In this document: positions 16,481 to 26,225 of the stretch, piece after piece | Layout: each line of letters starts with the position of its first letter | Position numbering within the stretch: the first letter of the stretch is position 1 | From: Thiobacter sp. AK1 | Lineage (GTDB): Bacteria; Pseudomonadota; Gammaproteobacteria; Burkholderiales; Thiobacteraceae | Reading direction: 5' to 3' | Assembly: GCF_039822265.1 (NCBI RefSeq) | Contig: NZ_JBAJEX010000005.1 | Location: 62,001-126,000, forward strand | Length of the DNA stretch: 64,000 nt | The notes under the pieces: generated by a model | The model's database searches: none | What the model saw: only the letters and a program-made list of their open reading frames with translations | What the model was told of the DNA's origin: nothing | Position numbers and translations under genes: made by a program

Positions 16481-17413
16481 TTAGCCGCGATTCCCGGCGA
16501 CTTGACCCGTCATGCCTTCCTCGTTCCACAGCCAGGCGGCGCCGCGCACACCACTGGAATCGCCGTGCCGGTTCCTAACCAGCCGCGTGTCCACTCGATC
16601 CGAAAACACATAGGGCTGCCACAGGCGCGGCACGTTGGCGTACAGCCGCGTGAGATTGGACAGGCCACCGCCCAGCACGATCACGTCCGGGTCGAGCACA
16701 TTGATTACGTGGGCAAGACCCCGCGCCAGGCGCTCCTCATATTCCGCGAGCGTGGCCTCGCAGCGCGCATCCCCGGCCGCCGCGCGCGCGGCGATGTCGG
16801 GCACATCGAGCTTTTCGCCGGTGCGTGCCGCGTGCAGACGGGAAAGTCCCGGCCCAGACAGCCAGGTCTCGAGACAGCCATGGCGTCCGCAATAACAGGC
16901 CGGCCCGGGTAACTCTTCGCCACGGGGCCAAGGCAGCGGGTTGTGGCCCCATTCGCCGGCGATGGCATTGGCGCCGGTGAGCAGCCGCCCATGCACGACG
17001 ATGCCCGCGCCCGTGCCGGTGCCGAGAATCACCCCGAACACCACCGGCGCACCGGCCCCCGCCCCGTCCGTGGCCTCCGACAGAGCAAAGCAATTGGCGT
17101 CATTCTCGATGCGCAGCGGCCGTGCCAAAAGCCGCTCCAGGTCTTCCTTCAGCGGCTGATCGTTGAGCCAGACGGAATTGGAATTGCGCATCCGCCCGGT
17201 GGCACGCGACAGGGCCCCGGGCGTGCCAATGCCCACGCTGCCGCGCGTCCCGAGCTCGGCCTCGGCGCCGTGCACCAGATCGACGATGGCCGCGAGTGTG
17301 GCGCCATAGTCCCCGCGCGGGGTCGGCACCCGGCGGCGCAGACGGACCTGCCCCGCCTCGTCGAGCGCGATGATCTCGATCTTGGTGCCGCCCAGATCGA
17401 TGCCTAGCCGCAT
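16481..17413 (-). CDS. ROK family sugar kinase (fructokinase/Mak-like)
   Basis: A 310-residue ATP-dependent sugar kinase. It begins MRLGIDLGGTKIEIIALD (phosphate 1 motif) and contains ENDANCFALSEA (about 103-114), where the Asp is the catalytic base, the GTGTGAGIV phosphate loop, and the ROK zinc site GEWGHNPLPW followed by CYCGRHGCLE (about 153-182). The wording of the zinc region is closest to E. coli Mak, so fructose is the likeliest substrate; N-acetylglucosamine or glucose remain possible. Its ATG is one base after the ribonucleotide reductase stop (TGAGATG), so the two are coupled. Confidence 0.9.
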   Translation of the reverse strand: MRLGIDLGGTKIEIIALDEAGQVRLRRRVPTPRGDYGATLAAIVDLVHGAEAELGTRGSVGIGTPGALSRATGRMRNSNSVWLNDQPLKEDLERLLARPLRIENDANCFALSEATDGAGAGAPVVFGVILGTGTGAGIVVHGRLLTGANAIAGEWGHNPLPWPRGEELPGPACYCGRHGCLETWLSGPGLSRLHAARTGEKLDVPDIAARAAAGDARCEATLAEYEERLARGLAHVINVLDPDVIVLGGGLSNLTRLYANVPRLWQPYVFSDRVDTRLVRNRHGDSSGVRGAAWLWNEEGMTGQVAGNRG

Positions 17414-17414
17414 C

Positions 17415-19703
17415 TCAGCGTCCCGGCGCGGCGGTGACAGACCCCTCTTCCGGATCGATCTCACACTGCCCCGCCACGCAGGCGAATTCCTTGGCGCCTT
17501 TGGTGGTGTCCTCTTTCTCGTACACGACGATGTGGGAGAAATCGATGCGTGGCAGACTGGCCATGCGGCGCTCGTATTCCTCGGCGCTGATCTCCTCGTA
17601 GGGCGCGAGTTCATACACCGTATCCGCGCGCGGCAAGAAGGACAGCCCCCCCAGGATGTCCCAGTTCTCGTAGAGCCAGTCGGCAGTGGCGATCCACTCG
17701 TCCGGGGCCACGGCAATGGTCACCGAGGGATTGTGCTCCGTGTAGTTGAGCTTCACCGTCTTCCAGAACTCGAGCTGTGCGAGTGCATTAAGATCGTTGC
17801 GGGTGACGCATCCCTCCGGCGCTTTCACTGGAAACTCGAGCACAAAACTGGTGGCCGAGGCCTCCAGTTGCCCCACCTCCGGGTGGTAGGGGAACTTCTG
17901 CTCTTTGAGCATAGTGAACAAGGGATCAGTGGCGGAAATGCGGACGCGGCGCAGGTAGTAGCGCGCGTAGCGCGGGTGCATGCCAGAGGCAGAGTCCACC
18001 AGTTGCGACACCGTGCCCGATGGCTTCACACAGGTGACGGCGGTGGAAGGATTGATGCCGAAACGCGCGGCGTATTCGACATTGGTGGCCACCGCCAGCT
18101 CACGCAGGCGCGCGAGCACCGTCGGATCTCGCGCCGCCGTGCAGTCCCACATGCCAGTGATGGAAACGCCCAGAAGCCGCTCCTCCTCGCAGTTTTTGCG
18201 CCACTCGTCGGAGATGTAGGGAAAATAGGTGAGGGATGCCTGGTAGGTACCGAGGATGGTGGCGAGCCGCATCTTGCGCGCCAGTGTCTCCGCTGTGTCC
18301 TCGGCGCGCGCCACCACCTCGGTGAGATTGCAAAACTGCTTCGAGCGCAGGATGATCTCGCCACAGGGATTGGTGCCACTCTTGGGCCAATAGGGCTCGA
18401 AACACGGCCAGCGCCGCGCTGGCACCTGCCTGGGCAATCCTCCGCGGTTGAACAGGCCGCGCTCACCCGTCCCACTCTTGGCCAGCGCGAGCCACTCTTC
18501 GAGGAAATCCACCGCGCGTGGACGTGCCTCATAGACCGCAGAATTGTTGGCCATGGCGCGCTGCGGATTGGTGATGTAGAAATAACCGCTCTTGGCAGTG
18601 CGCAACTCGTCGTCGTCGAAATCCGACAAGGAAATCAGAGCGGAGCGACGCACGCCTCCCATCTCCACCACCTCGCCGATCTTGCAAATGATGTCGTGTA
18701 CATCCAAGTTGGACAGGCGCTTGCCCTGGTTGGCGAGGATCTTGGCGCGGGCAAACTCCAGGAGCGCCTTCAACGGCCCCGGGCCAGAACTACGCCCGCC
18801 CATGGTGTAAAGCCGCGCGCCGGCTGGTCGCACTTGCGAGAAATCGAAACGAATGTCCTTGCCCTCATACCACGTCTTCAGGCCGAGCTTCAGAGCATCG
18901 CCCCAGCCTTCCTTGCTGTCGGCCACCACGTGGGTGGGCAGCATCTCGCCGGTCTGGCGGCGGATGATGGGCAAAAGCTGCACGTTCTGGCTTTCCACCG
19001 AAAAGCCCACGCCTACGCCGCACATGAGCAGAAACATGATCTCGGCGAAATCGTCGAGTTGCGTAGGCGCAATGAAGGAACAGTTGTAGGCGGCGGCGTT
19101 GTTGTTGCGCGCCGCCTTCCCCGCCGACCAAAGCAGGCGCATGGAGGGCATCACCTGTTGGGTGAGGATGGCCTCGCGCAGTTCGGCGTATTCCCCAGGC
19201 GCGAGCCGGTCGCCCACTTTTTCATGCATGAAGCCCATGTAACGGTCCACGGTCTCGATCCACGTCTCGCGCCGGCCTTGCTCGTCGATCCAGCGGGAAT
19301 AGGTGCGGTAATAGATGAACTCGGACAGGGAGTTGCGGAAATAGCGCTTGCTCTCCGCCGCCAGACGACGCACGTGCTCCGGCACCTCCTTCACCTTCTC
19401 GCGAATGCGGGCCCGCTCGTGGCGGTAAAGGATGTAGGCCTTGGCCGTCTTGGGAAAGTCGAGGAGGATCAGGGATTCTTCCACCTGGTCCTGGATCTCC
19501 TCGACGTGGGGAATGTGCGTGGGCGGAAAGCGTTCCGCTAGCGCTTTGACCACTGCCTCGGCCACCCGTGGGGGATCGTGGGCCAAATCGCCCTCGCCCG
19601 CCGCCTCCATGGCGCGGCGCACGGCATTGACGATGCGCTGGGCATCGAAAGGTACGACCCGCCCGTCGCGCTTGCGGGTCTGACTGAAGGGCAGGGACTC
19701 CAT
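17415..19703 (-). CDS. nrdJ: Adenosylcobalamin-dependent ribonucleotide reductase (class II)
   Basis: A 762-residue class II reductase that makes deoxynucleotides with adenosylcobalamin as radical source, independent of oxygen. Residues ~8-100 form an ATP-cone (KRDGRVVPFDAQRI), followed by SEFIYYRTYSRW, typical of the monomeric triphosphate reductase group. NPCGEI (near 444, with the active-site Cys and Glu) and GVSITGMWD are in place, and the C-terminus has FACVAGQCEID with a cysteine pair, probably the reducing thiols. No nrdAB or nrdD is in the window. No cobalamin riboswitch core (GCCACTG box) is visible upstream. Confidence 0.93.
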   Translation of the reverse strand: MESLPFSQTRKRDGRVVPFDAQRIVNAVRRAMEAAGEGDLAHDPPRVAEAVVKALAERFPPTHIPHVEEIQDQVEESLILLDFPKTAKAYILYRHERARIREKVKEVPEHVRRLAAESKRYFRNSLSEFIYYRTYSRWIDEQGRRETWIETVDRYMGFMHEKVGDRLAPGEYAELREAILTQQVMPSMRLLWSAGKAARNNNAAAYNCSFIAPTQLDDFAEIMFLLMCGVGVGFSVESQNVQLLPIIRRQTGEMLPTHVVADSKEGWGDALKLGLKTWYEGKDIRFDFSQVRPAGARLYTMGGRSSGPGPLKALLEFARAKILANQGKRLSNLDVHDIICKIGEVVEMGGVRRSALISLSDFDDDELRTAKSGYFYITNPQRAMANNSAVYEARPRAVDFLEEWLALAKSGTGERGLFNRGGLPRQVPARRWPCFEPYWPKSGTNPCGEIILRSKQFCNLTEVVARAEDTAETLARKMRLATILGTYQASLTYFPYISDEWRKNCEEERLLGVSITGMWDCTAARDPTVLARLRELAVATNVEYAARFGINPSTAVTCVKPSGTVSQLVDSASGMHPRYARYYLRRVRISATDPLFTMLKEQKFPYHPEVGQLEASATSFVLEFPVKAPEGCVTRNDLNALAQLEFWKTVKLNYTEHNPSVTIAVAPDEWIATADWLYENWDILGGLSFLPRADTVYELAPYEEISAEEYERRMASLPRIDFSHIVVYEKEDTTKGAKEFACVAGQCEIDPEEGSVTAAPGR

Positions 19704-20251
19704 GAATAATCACTCCGCGGCAGATACTGCATCCTATGCTAGCACGCACCCAAGTTACCCACCGGTCCCACAGAGTGGGCTGCCGGCTGCGCCTGAACCG
19801 TCATGCCCACGGCAAGGCAAGCCCCGTTACCATGGCCGTTTTCCTGGACGGCGCATGCTCGCGAGCGACGCAAAGGTGTCATGCGCTGGGCGGCCGTCCA
19901 TAAAGCGGGGTGAAGTTGGGAATTCTCTTGCCGGAGGACACCATGGCTTTGATCCAAGGCGATCAATCGCTCATGGCAGGACGCATTGTGGCACGGCGTC
20001 AACCGTGCTGGGTCGAGCGCAACTATTGAGCATTACGGAAGTAGGCGACATCTTTGTGTCGTCCCCGCGAAAGCGGGGACCCAGGAACATGGCGAGGAAT
20101 ACCCTGGATTCTCGCTTTCGCGGGAATGACGTTTGACTTACGCAGCCTGTCAACGACTTACGTAACGCTCAATAGAACAGCTTCGCGTACTGGGTCACCG
20201 GCGTGCAGCGGCCGACAGGCCTCGTGTGGGAGTGGCTGGGGCAGCGCCTGT
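19704..20251. other. Intergenic stretch upstream of nrdJ
   Basis: This 548-bp gap has no ORF I believe. It contains a palindromic repeat at 20058-20131 (listed separately) and a decayed GTCATGCCCACGGCAAGG segment near 19800. I looked for a B12 riboswitch in the nrdJ direction and did not see its conserved boxes. Confidence 0.5.
20058..20131. repeat. Palindromic intergenic repeat (REP-like)
   Basis: Left arm GTCGTCCCCGCGAAAGCG then GGGACCCAGG (20058-20084), right arm CCTGGATTCTCGC then TTTCGCGGGAATGACG (20103-20131). The arms are complementary over about 27 bases with a few mismatches and an ~18-base loop. The CATTCCCGCGAAAGCGGG core is a widespread proteobacterial intergenic repeat as I recall. 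Confidence 0.8.
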
Positions 20252-20629
20252 TCAAGCGCCAGCCACACGCACCGTGACGCCATCCCCGGCGTGGACGGCA
20301 CGTAGTGACGTCACGTCGCCTTCGGCATCAGCCCAGACATTGCAGCGCGTCACCAGTCGGATCTCGCCCGCGCGCGAGACGGGAGTGGGGCCGAAGCCGA
20401 TGGCGATAGCCTGGCCCTGGACCCAGAAGGCGATCTCTCCAGGTTCGAGGATCTGGCGCGCATCCTTCTCCAAAGGAACGCTAAGCGGCACAGAAAAATA
20501 CACTTCGTCGCCCCAGGTCTCGGCGGTGGAAGACAGCGGCAAGGCAGTCCAGACGGCATCGGCGGTGGGCGTGTTCCGTAGGCGGGCCGTGAGCACCACC
20601 CGACCCACCTGAATGCGTATCCTGCGCAT
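20252..20629 (-). CDS. Cyclophilin-like fold protein (TM1367-type)
   Basis: A 125-residue protein resembling the small cyclophilin-like family related to Thermotoga TM1367. The pattern is clear: a first strand (RRIRIQVGRVVLTARL), NTPTADAVWTALPL (about 19-32), then ETWGDEVYFSVPL and GFGPTPVSRAGEIR (about 79-92). No enzymatic activity is established for this group as far as I know. It lies between the nrdJ gap and the clpA terminator, apparently a single gene. Confidence 0.75.
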   Translation of the reverse strand: MRRIRIQVGRVVLTARLRNTPTADAVWTALPLSSTAETWGDEVYFSVPLSVPLEKDARQILEPGEIAFWVQGQAIAIGFGPTPVSRAGEIRLVTRCNVWADAEGDVTSLRAVHAGDGVTVRVAGA

Positions 20630-20643
20630 GCTTGCCTGGCCAC

Positions 20644-20667
20644 GAAAAAGCCGGGGGGCGCCCGGCT
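20644..20667 (-). terminator. Rho-independent terminator after clpA
   Basis: A 7-bp stem AGCCGGG/CCCGGCT (20649-20655 with 20661-20667) followed on the minus strand by TTTTT, 23 bp after the clpA stop. Confidence 0.85.
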
Positions 20668-20689
20668 ATTCGTTCTAAAGCGACGGTTT

Positions 20690-22957
20690 TTAGGCCACCG
20701 TCTCCGGCTCCTCCACGAACAAGAGCTTCACCTGCCCCTGATCGTCCACATCGACCGTCACCTTGCCGCCATTGGCCAGCCGGCCGAAGAGAAGTTCGTC
20801 CGCTAGCGCCTTGCGGATGGTGTCCTGGATCAGCCGCGCCATGGGCCGTGCCCCCATCAGAGGATCAAAGCCGCGGGCAGCGAGATGCTCGCGCAGCGCC
20901 TCGGTGAAGGTGGCTTCCACCTTCTTCTCGTGCAGCTGCGACTCCAGCTGCATCAGGAACTTGTCCACCACACGCAGGATGATCTCCTTGCTGAGCGGCT
21001 TGAAGGAAATGATGGCATCCAGGCGGTTGCGGAACTCGGGCGAGAACAGGCGCTTGATTTCCGCCATCTCATCACCGGCCTTGGCCGGCTGGGCAAAACC
21101 GATGCTGGACTTGTTCAGGGCCTCGGCACCGGCGTTGGTGGTCATGATGATCACCACGTTGCGGAAGTCGGCCTTGCGCCCATTGTTGTCCGTGAGCGTG
21201 CCGTGGTCCATCACCTGCAACAGGATGTTGAAGATGTCCGGATGGGCCTTCTCGATCTCATCCAGCAGCAACACCGAATACGGATGCTTGGTGATCGCCT
21301 CGGTGAGCAGGCCACCCTGGTCGAAACCCACGTAGCCCGGGGGCGCGCCGATGAGGCGCGACACGGCATGGCGCTCCATGTACTCGGACATGTCGAAGCG
21401 GATCAGCTCGATGCCCATGGTGTAGGCAAGCTGGCGCGCGACTTCGGTCTTGCCCACCCCGGTGGGCCCCGAGAATAGGAAGCTGCCGATGGGCTTCTGC
21501 GGATTACCCAAGCCGCTACGCGCCATCTTGATGGCCGAGGCCAGGGCGTCGATTGCTTCGTCCTGACCGAACACCACGGATTTGAGGTCCCGATCCAGGT
21601 TCTTGAGGGCGCTGCGGTCGTCGGAAGACACGTTCTTCGGCGGAATGCGCGCGATCTTGGCAACGATCTCCTCGATTTCCCTGGGCGTGATGGTCTTCTT
21701 CTGCTTCGACTTGGGCAGGATACGCTGCGCCGCGCCCGCCTCGTCGATGACGTCGATGGCCTTATCCGGCAGATGGCGATCGTTGATGAACTTGGCCGAC
21801 AGCTCCGCCGCCGTGGTCAGCGCCGCGGAGGTGTATTTCACGCCATGATGGCTCTCGAAACGCGACTTGAGCCCGCGCAGGATTTCCACCGTCTCCGCCA
21901 CCGAGGGTTCGGGCACGTCGATTTTCTGGAAGCGGCGCGATAAGGCATGATCTTTCTCGAAGATGCCCCGATACTCGTTGTAGGTGGTGGCCCCGATGCA
22001 CTTGAGCTGGCCGGAGCTCAAGGCCGGCTTGAGCAGGTTGGAAGCATCGAGCGTGCCGCCCGAGGCCGCACCGGCCCCGATCAAGGTATGGATCTCGTCG
22101 ATGAACAGGATCGCCCGCTGGTTGTCGATCAGGTGCTTGAGCACAGCCTTCAGGCGCTGTTCGAAGTCGCCCCTGTACTTGGTGCCTGCCAGCAGGGCCC
22201 CCATGTCCAGGGCATAGACCACCGAGTTCTTGAGCACGTCCGGCACCTCGCCTTCGACGATGCGCCGCGCCAGTCCTTCGGCAATGGCCGTCTTGCCCAC
22301 GCCGGCCTCGCCCACCAGCAGCGGGTTGTTCTTGCGCCGGCGGCACAAGGTCTGGATCACCCGCTCCAGCTCCACCTCGCGGCCGATCAAGGGATCGATC
22401 TTGCCCATCAGTGCCTGGGCGTTGAGATTCTGGGTAAAGTTTTCCAAGGCGCCCGCGGGCTGCTCATTCTGCTCGTGCTCGGGCTCACCGCTGCCTTCCG
22501 GCGAGGATTTGTTGGCTCCGTCCTGCACCTTGCTAATGCCGTGGGAGATGTAGTTGACCACGTCGAGCCGGGTCACGCCCTGCTGATGCAGGAAGTACAC
22601 GGCATGGGAATCCTTTTCGCCGAAGATGGCCACCAGCACGTTGGCCCCCGTCACCTCTTTTTTGCCAGAGGATTGCACATGCAGAATGGCACGCTGGATC
22701 ACGCGCTGGAAGCCCAGGGTGGGCTGGGTGTCCACTTCACCGGTGCCACCCACCACGGGCGTATGCTGATGCACGAAGTCCGACAGCGCCTTGCGCAGCG
22801 CCTCGATGTTGGCGCCGCAGGCGCGCAGCACCTGCGCCGCGGAGGGGTTGTCCAGCATGGCCAGCAGCAGATGCTCCACGGTGATGAATTCATGGCGCTT
22901 CTGCCGGGCTTCGACAAAAGCCATGTGGAGGGAAACTTCCAGTTCCTGTGAGATCAT
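20690..22957 (-). CDS. clpA: ATP-dependent Clp protease ATP-binding subunit ClpA
   Basis: A 755-residue AAA+ unfoldase that feeds substrates to ClpP. It has the double Clp-N domain (residues ~1-140), D1 with Walker A GEAGVGKT near 216 and D2 with GPTGVGKT near 496, followed by the LLLDEIEKAHPD Walker B. Its length matches E. coli ClpA. The ATG at 22957 (MISQELEVSL) is the family start; the frame open further upstream overlaps clpS. It lies 17 bp after clpS, which delivers N-end-rule substrates to it. No clpP is in the window. Confidence 0.97.
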   Translation of the reverse strand: MISQELEVSLHMAFVEARQKRHEFITVEHLLLAMLDNPSAAQVLRACGANIEALRKALSDFVHQHTPVVGGTGEVDTQPTLGFQRVIQRAILHVQSSGKKEVTGANVLVAIFGEKDSHAVYFLHQQGVTRLDVVNYISHGISKVQDGANKSSPEGSGEPEHEQNEQPAGALENFTQNLNAQALMGKIDPLIGREVELERVIQTLCRRRKNNPLLVGEAGVGKTAIAEGLARRIVEGEVPDVLKNSVVYALDMGALLAGTKYRGDFEQRLKAVLKHLIDNQRAILFIDEIHTLIGAGAASGGTLDASNLLKPALSSGQLKCIGATTYNEYRGIFEKDHALSRRFQKIDVPEPSVAETVEILRGLKSRFESHHGVKYTSAALTTAAELSAKFINDRHLPDKAIDVIDEAGAAQRILPKSKQKKTITPREIEEIVAKIARIPPKNVSSDDRSALKNLDRDLKSVVFGQDEAIDALASAIKMARSGLGNPQKPIGSFLFSGPTGVGKTEVARQLAYTMGIELIRFDMSEYMERHAVSRLIGAPPGYVGFDQGGLLTEAITKHPYSVLLLDEIEKAHPDIFNILLQVMDHGTLTDNNGRKADFRNVVIIMTTNAGAEALNKSSIGFAQPAKAGDEMAEIKRLFSPEFRNRLDAIISFKPLSKEIILRVVDKFLMQLESQLHEKKVEATFTEALREHLAARGFDPLMGARPMARLIQDTIRKALADELLFGRLANGGKVTVDVDDQGQVKLLFVEEPETVA

Positions 22958-22974
22958 GTGGCTACCCTGCTGCT

Positions 22975-23283
22975 TCAGGTTTCTTCCATCACACACTGCA
23001 ACGGGTGCTGGTGCTGCCTTGCAAAGGAGACTACCAGATCGACCTTCGTTGCCGCAATATCCTTGGGAAAGACTCCGCACACGCCGAGCCCTTCCCTGTG
23101 GACTTTGAGCATCACCTGTGTGGCCCGTTCCCTGTCCATGTGAAAAAACCGCTGCAGGACCAGGACCACGAAGTCCATGGGTGTGTAATCGTCGTTGAGG
23201 AGGATGACTTTATAGAGAGGCGGGGGTTTGACCCGGCTCTCTTCCACCTCCCGAACCGGCGTGAGTTGATCGTCCAGTGCCAT
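22975..23283 (-). CDS. clpS: Clp protease adaptor ClpS
   Basis: A 102-residue adaptor that recognises N-degrons and docks on the ClpA N-domain. The signature [18 protein letters not shown] (residues 23-40) includes the binding-pocket Asn-Asp-Asp, and [16 protein letters not shown] follows with the conserved His. A flexible N-terminal tail precedes it, as in the family. It is the first gene of clpSA. Confidence 0.97.
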   Translation of the reverse strand: MALDDQLTPVREVEESRVKPPPLYKVILLNDDYTPMDFVVLVLQRFFHMDRERATQVMLKVHREGLGVCGVFPKDIAATKVDLVVSFARQHQHPLQCVMEET

Positions 23284-23335
23284 AGCGCCTGCCTCGATAG
23301 CCTATTAATTTGGACTACTGGTCGGCTTTTTTCAA

Positions 23336-23558
23336 CCCGGATTATCCATTAGGACGCGGGATGGGGGTGGCCCCAGGCGCGCCTGGGTTGGGTAAGACCG
23401 TCGCAGGCCTTGAATATCTGGCCGAGAAGTCGAGCGCAAGCCGGGCCGCATGGGGCCGCCCACACCCGCGTAGACGCGGGCGTGATGTCAGGACGACGGT
23501 GGATCCCATAATGCAGTGCAGCTCCTGGGGTACGCACCGGTCTAATGGATAATCTGGG
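23336..23558. mobile_element. Miniature inverted-repeat element candidate (223 bp)
   Basis: The left end CCCGGATTATCCATTAG (23336-23352) and the right end, TCTAATGGATAATCTGGG (23541-23558), are inverted copies, with 13 perfect bases (GATTATCCATTAG) and 17 of 18 aligned. The interior holds a small CCCGCG-TAGA-CGCGGG hairpin and no credible protein. I see no clear target duplication at the edges. Size and ends fit a MITE or a trimmed insertion element. The rest of the 475-bp clpS-csp gap (23284-23758) shows no gene. Confidence 0.6.
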
Positions 23559-23758
23559 CTCAAGCCTCTGGAAAGCCGCCGGGCAAGCGGGTCGCGACGG
23601 CTGCTTGCAGCTCAAGACAAGCCCTTGACTTCCGGGAATGACGGGCGCAAACTGGCCGCGGTCTTTGACTTTGAAGGAAATTCGGCGGTGTAGCCGCTGC
23701 GCCTTTGGAGCAAATTGGTTGGATTGACCGTCCGTTCTTGAGTTAAGGAAACAGCAGC

Positions 23759-23962
23759 ATGGCAACTGGCACCGTCAAATGGTTCAACGACGCTAAAGGT
23801 TACGGGTTCATCACGCCGGACGATGGAGGGGACGACCTGTTCGCCCACTTCTCCGCAATCCAGGCCCAGGGCTTCAAGAGCCTCAAGGAAGGCCAGAAGG
23901 TCCAGTACGACGTGACCCAGGGCCCGAAGGGCAAGCAGGCCTCCAACATCCGCCCGGCCTGA
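23759..23962 (+). CDS. CspA family cold-shock protein
   Basis: A 67-residue single-stranded nucleic-acid binding protein and RNA chaperone. RNP1 (KGYGFITP, residues 13-20) and RNP2 (DLFAHFSAI, about 26-34) are intact, and the start [14 protein letters not shown] is standard. An AAGGAA ribosome site precedes the ATG. A long untranslated leader lies upstream, as is usual for this family, where it can control cold induction. A strong terminator follows. Confidence 0.96.
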   Translation: MATGTVKWFNDAKGYGFITPDDGGDDLFAHFSAIQAQGFKSLKEGQKVQYDVTQGPKGKQASNIRPA

Positions 23963-24003
23963 TCCACCACCCTTTTAAGGGCGGCAGCCGAGACGACATC
24001 CAG

Positions 24004-24035
24004 GCCATCCCCGCGTTCGCGGGGGTGGCTTTTTT
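24004..24035 (+). terminator. Terminator of the cold-shock gene
   Basis: GCCATCCCCGCG pairs with CGCGGGGGTGGC around a TT loop and is followed by TTTTTT on the plus strand, 42 bp after the csp stop. Confidence 0.88.
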
Positions 24036-24065
24036 CTTTCGACACTCCGATCGCCCCAAAAGTAA

Positions 24066-24090
24066 AGCCGGCTCCCGCCGGCTCTTTTTT
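24066..24090. terminator. Bidirectional terminator between csp and hppA
   Basis: AGCCGGC-TCCC-GCCGGCT followed by CTTTTTT on the plus strand; on the minus strand the hairpin is followed by TTACTTTT. It lies 12 bp beyond the hppA stop codon, so its main role is probably ending that transcript. Confidence 0.75.
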
Positions 24091-24101
24091 CGCCCCGCCC
24101 G

Positions 24102-26165
24102 CTACAGCAGGGGCACGATCAGCAGCGCCACGATGTTGATAATCTTGATCAGGGGGTTGATGGCCGGCCCCGCCGTATCCTTGTAGGGATCGCCCACCGT
24201 ATCGCCGGTCACGGCCGCCTTGTGGGCGTCCGAGCCCTTGCCCCCGTAGTGGCCCTCCTCGATGTATTTCTTGGCATTGTCCCAGGCCCCCCCGCCGGTG
24301 GTCATGGAAATGGCGACGAAGATGCCGGTGACGATGGAACCCATGAGCACCCCGCCCAGGGCCTTGGTGCCAGCCCCCGGCCCCATGATCCAGCCCATGA
24401 TCACAGCCACCGCGATGGGCACCAAAATGGGCAGCAGAGAGGGCGTGATCATCTCCCGAATGGCGGCGCGGGTGAGCATGTCCACGGCGCGCGAGTAGTC
24501 GGGTTTGGCCCGACCTTCCATGATGCCCGGTATCTCCCGGAACTGGCGCCGCACCTCCACCACCACGCTGCCAGCGGCTCGGCCCACCGCCTCCATGCCC
24601 ATGGCGCCGAACAGGTAAGGGACCATGCCACCGATGAACAGGCCAATAATCACGGCAGGGTCGGCTAGGGAGAATTCCACCAGCTTGCCGCCTGCTTCCA
24701 GAGTGTGGGTGTAGTCGGCGAACAGCACCAACGCGGCCAGACCGGCGGAGCCGATGGCATAACCCTTGGTCACCGCCTTGGTGGTGTTGCCCACCGCGTC
24801 CAGGGGATCGGTAATGTCACGGATGGCATCTGGCAGTTCCGCCATTTCGGCAATGCCCCCAGCGTTGTCGGTGATGGGACCATAGGCGTCTAGGGCGACG
24901 ATGATGCCGGTCATGGAGAGCATGGCGGTCGCCGCCACGGCAATACCGTACAGTCCCGCCAGTTGGTGCGACGCTGCGATGGCCAAGCACACCGCTAGCA
25001 CGGGCAGGGCAGTGGCGCGCATGGACACCCCTAGGCCGGCGATGATATTGGTGCCATGCCCAGTGGTGGAGGCCTCGGCAATGTGCCGCACGGGGGAATA
25101 CTCCGTCGCCGTGTAATACTCGGTGATGACCACCATGGCAGCGGTGAGCGCGAGCCCGATCAAGGCGGCGAGGTAAAGATTGATGGCAGGTAGGGCGGTG
25201 CCGTCACTGAGCACGAGCCCCTCGCCGAACATCCAGGTGGTGACCGGATAGAAGGCGATTACCGCGATCGCCCCCGCCACGATCAGGCCCCGGTAAAGGG
25301 CATTCATGATTTTCCCGCCCTCCCGCGCGCGCACGAAGAAGGTGCCGATGATGGAAGCGATGATGGACACGCCCCCCAGCACCAGCGGATAGGCCACCGC
25401 CTGGGCGCCGCTCGCCTCGGCCACCAGCAGCCCCCCGAGCAGCATGGTGGCGATGATGGTCACCGCGTAGGTCTCGAACAGGTCAGCGGCCATGCCCGCG
25501 CAGTCGCCCACGTTGTCGCCCACGTTGTCGGCGATGACCGCCGGGTTACGCGGATCGTCCTCGGGAATACCTGCTTCCACCTTGCCCACCAGATCGGCCC
25601 CCACGTCGGCCCCCTTGGTGAAGATACCGCCTCCCAGCCGCGCGAAGATGGAGATGAGGGAGCCACCGAAGCCCAGCCCCACCAGGGCGTGCACGGCGCT
25701 CGCGGTCGCCATGCCGGTGGCCGTGAGCACCGCGTAGTAGCCCGCCACGCCGAGCAGACCCAGTCCTACCACCAACAACCCAGTGATGGCGCCGCCACGG
25801 AACGCCACGTTCAGGGCGGCATCGAGGCCGCGGCTGGCAGCCTCGGCGGTGCGCACGTTGGCGCGTACCGAGATGTTCATGCCGATGAAGCCCGCCGCGC
25901 CGGAGAGAATGGCGCCCAGGGCGAAGCCCACCGCGGTGGACAGGTGCAGGAAGACGGCGATCAGCAGAAACAGCACCAGGCCCACCAGGGCGATGGTGGT
26001 GTATTGTCGCTTGAGATAGGCCTGAGCGCCCTCCTGCACGGCGGCGGCGATGGCGCGCATGCGCTCGCTACCCGTGGGCAGGCTCAAAATCCAGCGTATG
26101 GACACCACCCCATACAGGATGGCCAACGCCGCGCAGACCAGCGAAAACATAAGCTCCTGGGACAT
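24102..26165 (-). CDS. hppA: Membrane-bound proton-pumping pyrophosphatase
   Basis: A 687-residue protein with about 16 membrane helices that couples PPi hydrolysis to ion transport. The substrate-binding loops are present: [20 protein letters not shown] with [20 protein letters not shown], and [21 protein letters not shown] near the end. GNTTKA near 457 has Lys at the position that separates K+-independent from K+-dependent enzymes, so this is predicted K+-independent and H+-pumping. It ends a cluster with pfp; PPi economy is the shared theme. Confidence 0.96.
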   Translation of the reverse strand: MSQELMFSLVCAALAILYGVVSIRWILSLPTGSERMRAIAAAVQEGAQAYLKRQYTTIALVGLVLFLLIAVFLHLSTAVGFALGAILSGAAGFIGMNISVRANVRTAEAASRGLDAALNVAFRGGAITGLLVVGLGLLGVAGYYAVLTATGMATASAVHALVGLGFGGSLISIFARLGGGIFTKGADVGADLVGKVEAGIPEDDPRNPAVIADNVGDNVGDCAGMAADLFETYAVTIIATMLLGGLLVAEASGAQAVAYPLVLGGVSIIASIIGTFFVRAREGGKIMNALYRGLIVAGAIAVIAFYPVTTWMFGEGLVLSDGTALPAINLYLAALIGLALTAAMVVITEYYTATEYSPVRHIAEASTTGHGTNIIAGLGVSMRATALPVLAVCLAIAASHQLAGLYGIAVAATAMLSMTGIIVALDAYGPITDNAGGIAEMAELPDAIRDITDPLDAVGNTTKAVTKGYAIGSAGLAALVLFADYTHTLEAGGKLVEFSLADPAVIIGLFIGGMVPYLFGAMGMEAVGRAAGSVVVEVRRQFREIPGIMEGRAKPDYSRAVDMLTRAAIREMITPSLLPILVPIAVAVIMGWIMGPGAGTKALGGVLMGSIVTGIFVAISMTTGGGAWDNAKKYIEEGHYGGKGSDAHKAAVTGDTVGDPYKDTAGPAINPLIKIINIVALLIVPLL

Positions 26166-26225
26166 GCCGCCTCCTTACTTTATGTCGCGGTTATCGTTCC
26201 CTGCTCCCCGACGCTAGCGTGCCGC

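Noticed and set aside
19704-20251. Cobalamin riboswitch upstream of the B12-dependent nrdJ
   Set aside because: Neither the GCCACTG box nor the other conserved core segments of the cobalamin aptamer could be found on the minus strand.
23349-23765. 138-residue minus-strand ORF covering the inverted-repeat element
   Set aside because: It crosses the element boundary and the csp leader, has no start signal and resembles no transposase.
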